64,000 nt of DNA from Chloroflexota bacterium (GTDB taxonomy: Bacteria; Chloroflexota; Limnocylindria; Limnocylindrales; CSP1-4), in contig CANJLL010000003.1 in the NCBI GenBank assembly GCA_947475545.1, positions 186,001 to 250,000 of the forward strand. Reading direction: 5' to 3'. Under the pieces are notes generated by a model. It worked only from the letters and a program-made list of their open reading frames with translations, was not told the DNA's origin and did not search any database. Position numbers and translations under genes: made by a program. This document shows, one piece after another, positions 57,354-64,000 of this stretch. Numbering within the stretch: position 1 is the first letter of the stretch; every line of letters starts with the position of its first letter.

Positions 57354-58733
57354 ATGCGTCCCGCCCCGTCCCCGCTTCCCGAGGTGCGCGGCCTGCCGGG
57401 CCTGGGCGTGGCGCCCTGGGTGCTGCGGGACGCTCCGCGCTTCGTCCTGGAGCAGGTGCAGCGCTACGGGACTCCCCTCCGCTTCCCGATGGGTCCGCTC
57501 GGCATGACCGTCCTCTCGCGCCCCGAGGAGATCCGCCACGTCCTGCTGGACCACTGGCGCGACTATCCGCGCGGCCGGGCCGTCGACCTCGTCCGGCCGA
57601 TGCTGGGCGACGGCCTGCCGATGGCCGACGGCGACGGCTGGCTCCGCCACCGGCGGACGCTCCAGCCGGCCTTCGGCCAGGCGCGCCTGGAGCAGATGGT
57701 GCCGGTCCTCGCGCGGGTCGCCGAGCGTCACGCGGCGCGCCTGGTCCCGGGTGCGCGCCTGCGCGCCCATGACGTCTTCATGCGCCTCACCCTCGAGACC
57801 GTCGTCGAGACGATGTTCTCCGACATCCTCGACGAGGTGAGCCCGACGCTCAGTGGCGCGCTGCACGACATCGAGCGCTACGTGGGCCGCTACTCGCTGC
57901 TCCCCTTCGCGGTGCCGCTGGGCCTGCCCACGCCAGACAACCGGCGCTTTCGCCGGGCGATCGCGGTGCTGGACGCGGTGGTCTACGACCTGATCGATCG
58001 GCGCAGGCGACACGGCGCCGGCGGCGATGTCGCCGGCACCGACCATGCGCAAGACCTGCTGGGGGCGCTCCTGGCCGCGCGCGACCCCGAGACGGGGGCG
58101 GGGCTCACGGACCCCGAGCTGCGCGACGAGGTGCTCAACATCTTCTACGCGGGTCATGAGACCACGGCCAACGCGCTCACCTGGCTGACCGTCCTGCTCG
58201 ATGCGAACCCGGACGTGGAGGCCCGCCTCCGGGCGGAGCTCGCCGGCGTTCTCGGCGGGCGCACGCCGGCCGCCGCCGATGTGCCGCGCCTCGTCTATGC
58301 CAACGCCGTGGTCCGGGAGGCGCTCCGCCTCTACCCCCCCGCCTGGATCTTCGCCCGGACGGCCGCCGTGGACGACGTCATCTCGGGGATCTTGATCCCC
58401 GCCGGGACCGTGGTGATCGTCTCGCCGTATGTGACTCATCGCCTGCCGGACCTGTGGCCGGACCCACTCCGCTTCGACCCCGAGCGATTCATCCGCGACC
58501 CGTCGCTGGGGCTGGGGGGCAGCAAGAGCCTGGCCTACATCCCGTTCGGGGCGGGGCCGCATCAGTGCATTGGGAACCAGCTGGCGGTCAACCAGGCGAT
58601 CGTGGCGCTGGCGGCGATCCTGCCCCGCGTCCGCCTCCGCGTCGAGCGTCCGGACCGGGTGCGAGTTCGGCCGACTGCGACGCTCGGCGTTGCCGGTGGG
58701 CTGCCGGTCCTGGTCGAGGCCGCGCCGGCCTAG
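57354..58733 (+). CDS. Cytochrome P450
   Basis: A 459-residue soluble P450 monooxygenase. Signatures: GDGWLRHRRTLQPAF (helix C), the I-helix oxygen-binding AGHETTANALTW, ExxR in VVREALRLYPP, PERF in FDPERFIRDP, and the heme-binding loop FGAGPHQCIGNQLA with the axial cysteine. It resembles the CYP102/CYP110-like group of fatty-acid or hydrocarbon oxidisers, but the substrate cannot be deduced. No ferredoxin or reductase gene is adjacent. Its TAG stop sits in a CTAG shared with the convergent gene. Confidence 0.95.
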   Translation: MRPAPSPLPEVRGLPGLGVAPWVLRDAPRFVLEQVQRYGTPLRFPMGPLGMTVLSRPEEIRHVLLDHWRDYPRGRAVDLVRPMLGDGLPMADGDGWLRHRRTLQPAFGQARLEQMVPVLARVAERHAARLVPGARLRAHDVFMRLTLETVVETMFSDILDEVSPTLSGALHDIERYVGRYSLLPFAVPLGLPTPDNRRFRRAIAVLDAVVYDLIDRRRRHGAGGDVAGTDHAQDLLGALLAARDPETGAGLTDPELRDEVLNIFYAGHETTANALTWLTVLLDANPDVEARLRAELAGVLGGRTPAAADVPRLVYANAVVREALRLYPPAWIFARTAAVDDVISGILIPAGTVVIVSPYVTHRLPDLWPDPLRFDPERFIRDPSLGLGGSKSLAYIPFGAGPHQCIGNQLAVNQAIVALAAILPRVRLRVERPDRVRVRPTATLGVAGGLPVLVEAAPA

Positions 58734-59368
58734 GGCGCCGCGAACGAAGCGGCCACGCCGGCGGCGGTCTCGTCCGGGTAGCCGACGACCATCACGCGCC
58801 AGGCCGCTCCGCCGGCGACGATCGACCAGGCGACGAACCGCGATGTCCCGACCGTGGCGGTGACCCAACGAGCCGGGCCCGCCGGGAGCGTCGCTGCCTC
58901 CGCCTGGCTGACGCCGGTGCCGCCGGGGATCGACGCCAACTCCGCGCGCAGTCGCTCGGTGGCGACGTCCAGGGTAGGTGCCGCCCCGGCCAGGTCCAGC
59001 GGGCCGGCGAACACCCCTCGAAGGGCCGTGCCGTCGCCCGCCAGCCACAGTTCGGCGGTGCCGAACGACGAATGGCGCAAGGCCGGGTCGGCAGGGAGCG
59101 TGATGGACCAGCCGGCGCCCTTGAAGCGTCCTGGCGCCGAGGCGGCCGCCGAGGCGCTCGTGGAAGCGCTCGCCCTCCCGGTCGTGCCCGGAGCGGACGA
59201 GGCGGCTGCGGCCGGTCGCGCCGATGGAGTCGTGCTCACGCCAGTGATCGAGCCCGTGATGCCACGGCCGGCGAGCGCGAGCGCCCCGAAGACTGTGCCG
59301 GCCAGGAGCACGATCGCCGCCCCGCCGACGATGAGCCGGCGGCGCCCGACAGGTGCCCGCACCATCAT
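58730..59368 (-). CDS. Membrane-anchored secreted protein, last gene of the operon
   Basis: A 212-residue protein with one N-terminal hydrophobic helix (about 11-33), an Ala/Ser/Thr linker to about residue 80, and a folded domain (FKGAGWSITLPADPALRHSSFG, VVGYPDETAAGVAASFAAP) that I do not recognise. It looks like a secreted or membrane-tethered binding protein. The start at 59368 overlaps the PlsY-like stop by ATGA; a second ATG follows immediately. It is the last of five co-oriented genes. Confidence 0.7.
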   Translation of the reverse strand: MMVRAPVGRRRLIVGGAAIVLLAGTVFGALALAGRGITGSITGVSTTPSARPAAAASSAPGTTGRASASTSASAAASAPGRFKGAGWSITLPADPALRHSSFGTAELWLAGDGTALRGVFAGPLDLAGAAPTLDVATERLRAELASIPGGTGVSQAEAATLPAGPARWVTATVGTSRFVAWSIVAGGAAWRVMVVGYPDETAAGVAASFAAP

Positions 59369-60054
59369 GGCTTGGCTTCGCCCCCGGCGGGTTCCGCGGA
59401 TTCCGCCACCGGGACTGTGCCGCCACCCGACGCACCCCCGGCCGCACTCGGCTTGATGTGCGTCAGCCGCGTCCGCTTTGCGATCCAGTACGCCACCAGG
59501 ACGATGACGCTGGCGATCGTCGCCTCGACGTTCCGCTGGACCACGAAAAACCAGATCGGGAGCAAGAGCGTGAAGCCGTTGATCATGCTCATGCTGTCCA
59601 GCACGAACTTGCCGACGACTACGCCGATCGGGATCGTCACGAGGAGGCCCACCGGGTCGAAGGCGGCGACCGCGCCGATGATCGACGAGATCCCGTAGCC
59701 GCCCACGAACCGGTAGTAGACCGGCCAGTTGTGCCCGAGGACCGCCGCGGCGAAGACGGCCGCATAGGCCGGGCTGGCCGGGAAGAGCGCGTGGAACGCA
59801 AATGTGGGGATGCCCGCCTTCGCCATGTCGAGCAGGACCACGGCCAGCCGCCACGGCCAGGACGCCCGCCCGGTCAGGGCCGAGGCGGGCACGCCCTCGA
59901 TCTCGAATCGCTCGCCGGTGTTGGGCACGATGATCGTCGTATGGGTGAGGTCCACGCCGGGGGCCACGATCCGCCCGATGATCCGGGCGAACGAGAGCGA
60001 CCCCAGCAGGTAGCCCACGATTGCTGCGACGGCCACGAGGCCAACGTCATTCAC
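59365..60054 (-). CDS. PlsY-like glycerol-3-phosphate acyltransferase family protein
   Basis: A 229-residue polytopic membrane protein. GYLLGSLSFARIIGRIVAPGVDLT and AAVLGHNWPVYYRFVGGYGISSIIGAV match the PlsY family, which transfers acyl groups from acyl-phosphate to glycerol 3-phosphate. The second motif is changed: PlsY usually reads FKGGKGVAT, here FVGGYGISS, so both lysines are missing. A loop (HTTIIVPNTGERFEIEGVPAS) is also unlike PlsY. The substrate or reaction may differ. The GTG at 60054 overlaps the dikinase stop (GTGA), and GAGGAG precedes it. Confidence 0.8.
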   Translation of the reverse strand: MNDVGLVAVAAIVGYLLGSLSFARIIGRIVAPGVDLTHTTIIVPNTGERFEIEGVPASALTGRASWPWRLAVVLLDMAKAGIPTFAFHALFPASPAYAAVFAAAVLGHNWPVYYRFVGGYGISSIIGAVAAFDPVGLLVTIPIGVVVGKFVLDSMSMINGFTLLLPIWFFVVQRNVEATIASVIVLVAYWIAKRTRLTHIKPSAAGGASGGGTVPVAESAEPAGGEAKP

Positions 60055-62483
60055 GAAGCGCTCCTCTCCACGTTCTCCAGGGTGACAGTCCCGGCGAACC
60101 CGTCCACGTGCACCGTGGCGCCGTCCGGGAGCGAGCACGCCCCCGGGACGGAGACCACGCATGGGATGCCGTGCTCCCGGGCGACGATCGAGCTGTGCGA
60201 GAGCATCCCTCCGGCCTCCGCAATGACGGCTCCGGCGCGGGCGAAGAGCGGGGTCCACGCCACGTCGGAGAACGGGACGACCAGCACGTCGCCTGGTTGC
60301 AGCCGGTCCGCGTCGGCGAGGGAGCGGATCACCCGGACGATCCCGCGGTAGGTGCCGCGCGAGCTGGGGACGCCGCGCAGCGTGGAGGCGGCCGTGGCGC
60401 CGCGGCGTCGGGGCACGAGCTGGTCGCCCACGATGATCTCCGGGAGCTCCAGGTCCTCGGCCTCGGCCATCTCCCTCGATCGGGTGGCCGCGATCTCGCG
60501 CGGCGGCGAGGGCGGGGTGCCCGCCACGGCGGCGCGGACCTCGGCGAGCGTCAACATGAAGACGTCGTCCGCTGCGTCCAGTGTGCCGGCCGCCACCAGG
60601 CGCCGGCCCAGCTCAAGGAACGTGCCCCTGAAGAGCGCGAAGCCAAAGGTGTAGCTGAAGCTGACCGCCTCGCGCTGGAGGCGGAACGTCGCTGCGCGCC
60701 GGAGGAGCCGTCGCAGGACGAAGCGGGAGAGCCCGCGCGCCCGCGCCAGCACCTCGTCCGGCCCAATGGGCGCGGCGTCGCCGCGCGCCGCAGGGTCGAC
60801 AGCCGTCGCTCCTCCGGCCGGCGCCGGCGCATGGTCCAGGGCCATCCGCACGACCAGGTCCGGCTGTTCGCGCCAGCGCGGAGACGACGCGTCGTTGCCC
60901 GAATCCCCGAGATGGCCGAACCGGTCGAGGTAGGCGTCGAGCTCCACGCGGAAGGCGGCGAGCGCGGGATCGATCGCGCCACCCATCGTGCCGGACACGT
61001 CGCCCGTCAGCGCCGCGTAGCCGTCCGCGCGCAGCCGGTCCCGCTCCTCCGGTGTCAGCGCGGCCGCGGCCGCCGCGGGCGCGTCGAGTCCGAGCCGTGG
61101 ATCGAACGCCCGCAGCCCGTCGAGGCCCTGTGCGGGGTCCACGCGCGTGCCGTCCAGGCCCAGTCGGGTGCTTCGCCGCCGTACCAGGGCGCCGTACGCA
61201 TTGAGCAGGAGTGGCGCCACGATGTTCGCGTAGGCCGCGCGCCGGGTCAGCGCCATCAGCCGGCCGATCCGGGCCAGCAGCTCCGCGTCGGAGAGCGCGG
61301 CCGGGTCCGTCGCTGCCAGGCCACGGTAGTCCGCGTCGATCGCCGGCAGGTCGCGTCCCAGCCGCCGCTCATAGCCGTTCAGGCGCCAGGCCAGGCGCAG
61401 CATCCGCGGCAGGTGCCGGTACGTGGCCGCCGTTGGCTTGAAGCGAGGCCGGTCCGTGCCGCCGGGGAGGCCCAGCAGCAGCTCCAGGGAGTCGCGGGGC
61501 ATCCCCAGCGCGACGAAGACGTCGCCCAGCGCGCCCATGTCGAAGTAGGCCCGGTAGGCGAAGGCGCGGGCCAGGCGCTCGGGCCGGATGGCGTTGGGTC
61601 CGATGGCCTCGGTGATCAGGTCCACCCAGGCGCCGTTGACCACCGGGACGTTGACGGACCAGACGAGCGGCTTGATGAGGCCGGGAAGCACCTCGCGTGC
61701 GATCCGGTTGGAGTAGATCCCGACGCCGTCGAGCGATGCCATGGGTCGCACCTGCACCCAGCTGACCGTCGACCCGTCGTGGACCCACTCCACGTCCACG
61801 GGCCGCCCAAAGGCTTTGGCGATTCGGCGAGTCTCCGCGGTGACCTCGGCGATCACCGCCTCGGGGACCCGGGGCGTCTCGGGCCGCGTCGTGAAGTCGC
61901 CCCAGCGGTAGACCCAGCGATCCGGCGTCGTGCCGCCTGCCACGAGCGCGTCGCCGCGCCCCGGGATGCACTCCACGACGACCTCGTCCAGCCCGGAGAG
62001 GGGGTTGCGGCTGAACGCCACCCCCGACGCGATCGGCCGCACCATCCGCTGGACGACCACGGCCATCCGGATCGTGTCCGGCGCGACGCCCATCCGCTGG
62101 GCGTAGGCGACGACCCCGGGGGAGGACTCCGACGCGGCCACGTCCCGCAGCGCGGCGCCCAGGCCGTCCGCCGGCACGTCGAGGAGCGAGCGGAACTGCC
62201 CGGCGAAGGTGTGGGCGGCGTCGTCCTCGACGTTGGCCGACGACCGGACCGCGAACGGGCCGTCGCCGAGCGCGGCCTGTACCTGGGCGACGATGGCGGC
62301 AAGCGCCGTCGGATCCGCAAGGGCCGACGTGGCTGGCGCCGGGAGCACCACCCCGTCGGGGACCTGCCAGCCCTTGCCAGCGAGCCAGGCGAGGTTCGAG
62401 GCCTTCCCTGCGCTGCCCGCGGGCAGGGACCGGCCGTCCAGCCGGGTCACAGTGGGGGCGACGATGGACGGGACCTTGGGCAC
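60051..62483 (-). CDS. PEP-synthase-like phosphotransferase (rifampin-phosphotransferase-like architecture)
   Basis: An 810-residue cytoplasmic protein. The N-terminal ATP-grasp domain (about 15-310) has GSAGKASNLAWLAGKGWQVPDGVVL, PFAVRSSANVEDDAAHTFAGQF, VVVQRMVRPIASGVAFSRNPL and DVEWVHDG. A long helical domain follows (about 320-670), and a C-terminal swivelling domain carries phosphohistidine H763 in GGMLSHSSIVAREHGIPCVV. The PEP-binding TIM barrel of PPDK/PpsA is absent. This is the layout of rifampin phosphotransferase and related dikinases that phosphorylate a small molecule, but antibiotic inactivation is not implied. It is coupled to a PlsY-like gene. The start is GTG at 62483. Confidence 0.85.
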   Translation of the reverse strand: MPKVPSIVAPTVTRLDGRSLPAGSAGKASNLAWLAGKGWQVPDGVVLPAPATSALADPTALAAIVAQVQAALGDGPFAVRSSANVEDDAAHTFAGQFRSLLDVPADGLGAALRDVAASESSPGVVAYAQRMGVAPDTIRMAVVVQRMVRPIASGVAFSRNPLSGLDEVVVECIPGRGDALVAGGTTPDRWVYRWGDFTTRPETPRVPEAVIAEVTAETRRIAKAFGRPVDVEWVHDGSTVSWVQVRPMASLDGVGIYSNRIAREVLPGLIKPLVWSVNVPVVNGAWVDLITEAIGPNAIRPERLARAFAYRAYFDMGALGDVFVALGMPRDSLELLLGLPGGTDRPRFKPTAATYRHLPRMLRLAWRLNGYERRLGRDLPAIDADYRGLAATDPAALSDAELLARIGRLMALTRRAAYANIVAPLLLNAYGALVRRRSTRLGLDGTRVDPAQGLDGLRAFDPRLGLDAPAAAAAALTPEERDRLRADGYAALTGDVSGTMGGAIDPALAAFRVELDAYLDRFGHLGDSGNDASSPRWREQPDLVVRMALDHAPAPAGGATAVDPAARGDAAPIGPDEVLARARGLSRFVLRRLLRRAATFRLQREAVSFSYTFGFALFRGTFLELGRRLVAAGTLDAADDVFMLTLAEVRAAVAGTPPSPPREIAATRSREMAEAEDLELPEIIVGDQLVPRRRGATAASTLRGVPSSRGTYRGIVRVIRSLADADRLQPGDVLVVPFSDVAWTPLFARAGAVIAEAGGMLSHSSIVAREHGIPCVVSVPGACSLPDGATVHVDGFAGTVTLENVERSAS

Positions 62484-62511
62484 GGGGCGGATCCGCCTCA
62501 GTGGTCGAGGA

Positions 62512-63186
62512 TCACTTGAAGACCAGGTAGGGCGTGTAGTCCTTGAGGATGCCGAAGTCGCCGGAGTAGCGATACCCGAAGAAGTTGTCGAACAGGAAGA
62601 CGTGCGGCGGAGCGAACGTGAAGACGATCATCATCACGCCCAGGGCCACCAGCAGCCCGATCCCCAGCGTCCGCGTCCAGGCCGCCCGGGGCGATCCTGT
62701 CAGGAAGCGAAACGAGACGTACTGGGCGATGCCGATGGCGATCATCGCCGTGATGATCGAGCCGGCCAGCGTCCCCTTGCCATCGATCGGGACCACGATG
62801 CCCACGTAGCAGTAGAAGGCGATGATCTCCAGGACCGTGATGAGGGCCAGCGACATGCCCTTGGCCAGCCAGAAGTTGGAGACGCGCCGGCGCAGGTAGG
62901 CGTGCTGGATCACGGCGAAGGCCACGCCAGGCCAATAGAACAGCTTCAGGTGCTCCCATGTGGACTCGTTGACCGAGCCGAAGATGGCGGCCGGGAGCGC
63001 GAAGCCGGACAGCTCGTACAGGAAGTGGAGGAACGAGCCAACCAGCAGGATGACCAGGAAGCCGGCCACCTCCCAGGCGGCCACCAGTCGAGTGCTGGCC
63101 GGGGTGTGCGAGCCGGCCGAGCCGGCCGGGGTGTGCGAGCCGGCCGAGCCGGCCGGGGCTGTGGCGATCGACGGGACGGTGCTCAT
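62512..63186 (-). CDS. DUF6512-like membrane protein
   Basis: A 224-residue polytopic membrane protein with about six helices (about 35-55, 85-105, 113-132, 140-160, 172-195). VGSFLHFLYELSGFALPAAIFGSVNESTWEHLKLFYWPGVAFAVIQ matches my memory of DUF6512, whose histidine/glutamate-rich signature could bind a metal. The N-terminus has a coding repeat (AGSAGSHTP twice). GGAGG lies about 9 nt before the ATG. It is the second gene of the operon. Confidence 0.8.
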   Translation of the reverse strand: MSTVPSIATAPAGSAGSHTPAGSAGSHTPASTRLVAAWEVAGFLVILLVGSFLHFLYELSGFALPAAIFGSVNESTWEHLKLFYWPGVAFAVIQHAYLRRRVSNFWLAKGMSLALITVLEIIAFYCYVGIVVPIDGKGTLAGSIITAMIAIGIAQYVSFRFLTGSPRAAWTRTLGIGLLVALGVMMIVFTFAPPHVFLFDNFFGYRYSGDFGILKDYTPYLVFK

Positions 63187-63204
63187 GGTGCGGGCCTCCA
63201 GCCT

Positions 63205-63834
63205 TCAGACGATGCCGATGAGGAAGAGCGCTCCGGCCAGCGCGATGAGCGCGCCGCCGGCCCGGAGCACACGCGGGCCGCGGTCGTAGTGGATCGCCAC
63301 CTCGCCGATCAGCACGCCCAGGATGTGGATGATCGCCGTCCCCAGGAGGAAGCCGGCAACATATTGGGCCGGCTCGGCGATCCTGGGGGTCTCCACCCCA
63401 TGAGCGTAGCCGTGGAAGGTGGCGAAGAACCCGACGGCCACCATGGCGAGGCGCACGGGCATGCGCCGCGCGAGCGCAATGATCAGGCCCAGGATCAGCA
63501 CCGAGAGGCTGATGCCGAGCTCGACCGCCGACATCGGAATGGCTGAGGTGAACAGGCCGATCGCGCCACCCACGGCCATGACGCACACGAACGTGGCCGG
63601 CACGGTGAGGATGGCGCGTCTCCCGATCTGGACCGACAGGATCCCGACGCTCAGCATCGCCAGCAGGTGGTCGGGGCCGAGGGCCGGATGGAAGAGACCG
63701 CCCAGGAACGACCCAAAGCGGATCACCTGGTTCTCGTGGGCCGCCACTGGCGCCGCGAACGGCAGCAACCAGGCCCCTGCCGCGATGGCCGAGCCAACGG
63801 AGAGCCGGGCCGCCCGCCGGCCGTGTCCAACCAT
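63205..63834 (-). CDS. HupE/UreJ-family membrane protein
   Basis: A 209-residue membrane protein with an N-terminal signal-like helix and about six further helices. The HupE/UreJ motifs are present: FHPALGPDHLLAMLSVGILS and FFATFHGYAHGVE, with conserved histidines thought to bind nickel or cobalt. HupE proteins are metal permeases. No hydrogenase or urease genes are in view, so the metal and its use are open. GGAGGAAGG lies upstream of the ATG at 63834, favouring this start over upstream codons. It is the first gene of the five-gene operon. Confidence 0.9.
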   Translation of the reverse strand: MVGHGRRAARLSVGSAIAAGAWLLPFAAPVAAHENQVIRFGSFLGGLFHPALGPDHLLAMLSVGILSVQIGRRAILTVPATFVCVMAVGGAIGLFTSAIPMSAVELGISLSVLILGLIIALARRMPVRLAMVAVGFFATFHGYAHGVETPRIAEPAQYVAGFLLGTAIIHILGVLIGEVAIHYDRGPRVLRAGGALIALAGALFLIGIV

Positions 63835-64000
63835 TTGGATCCTTCCTCCCGGTTGCGCCGGCTCTGAACCGGTCGCACGCTCGCAGCTGGTCGCAGCGCG
63901 ACCCACCCGACTACGCGCTGCCGTCTCCGTCCGGACCGCGTCGGCGCATTGTGCCACGGCCCGCGTCAAAACCCGCCGTTCGACGCAGCGCGACCTCAGG

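Noticed and set aside
56244-59447. A 1067-residue open frame on the minus strand
   Set aside because: It runs antisense to the propeller and P450 genes. It is open only because stops are rare at high GC, and the translation is low-complexity. Only the separate minus-strand gene at 58730-59368 is real, in a different frame.
60051-62483. Rifampin resistance gene
   Set aside because: The domain layout is shared, but many dikinases have it. The operon context with a PlsY-like gene gives no reason to infer antibiotic inactivation.
60021-62519. An 832-residue plus-strand open frame
   Set aside because: It is the complement of the dikinase-like gene. Its translation is rich in Arg, Gly and His without any domain, while the minus strand shows a full enzyme.

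Overview
This is a chromosomal window of very high GC (about 70% by eye) with dense genes, short gaps and many ATGA or GTGA stop-start overlaps. The gene mix points to a Chloroflexota bacterium, possibly of the uncultivated Limnocylindria type. It includes a PASTA-type kinase, a GIDE-LemA pair, a MoxR-DUF58-VWA operon, a CO-dehydrogenase-superfamily hydroxylase, DUF6512, and many -10 hexamers placed 6-8 nt before start codons. A high-GC actinobacterium is the main alternative. No phage, plasmid, rRNA operon or CRISPR array was seen. One tRNA (Glu, TTC) is present.

Layout. 0-9 kb: small membrane proteins, a methyltransferase-like protein, tRNA-Glu, aldehyde dehydrogenase, an MFS protein, a VapC remnant, an ArsR-CDF metal-efflux pair, an IS110-like remnant and an M20-family protein with altered catalytic residues. 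9-14 kb: a HipBA toxin-antitoxin pair and two QW-motif proteins flanking an aldo/keto reductase. 14-22.5 kb: isochorismatase-like hydrolase, GIDE-like and LemA proteins, hydrolases, a HTH plus membrane-protein pair, an EamA transporter and GalU. 22.5-30 kb: PASTA kinase with a degenerate catalytic loop, a surface protein, and a folate operon (folC-folP-folB). 30-34.2 kb: response regulator, histidine kinase and HtrA protease in one operon, like mprAB-pepD. 34.4-39.3 kb: ribosomal protein L25, methyltransferase, DUF4349 lipoprotein, ATP-dependent DNA ligase and a HTH-nuclease fusion. 39.6-43.3 kb: three-subunit molybdenum hydroxylase ending in a strong terminator. 43.4-51 kb: beta-carbonic anhydrase behind a possible attenuator, a membrane-anchored protease, the MoxR operon and secreted proteins. 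51-58.7 kb: secreted GH18-like, dimethylformamidase-like and sialidase-like proteins and a cytochrome P450. 58.7-63.8 kb: a minus-strand five-gene operon (HupE, DUF6512, PEP-dikinase-like, PlsY-like, secreted protein).

The two most unusual items are the five-gene HupE-to-PlsY-like operon, whose joint function I cannot assign, and the carbonic-anhydrase leader. That leader has an intrinsic terminator followed by about 160 nt with no TA dinucleotide, so no TANNNT promoter can lie in it. All calls come from reading the sequence; no database search was run.
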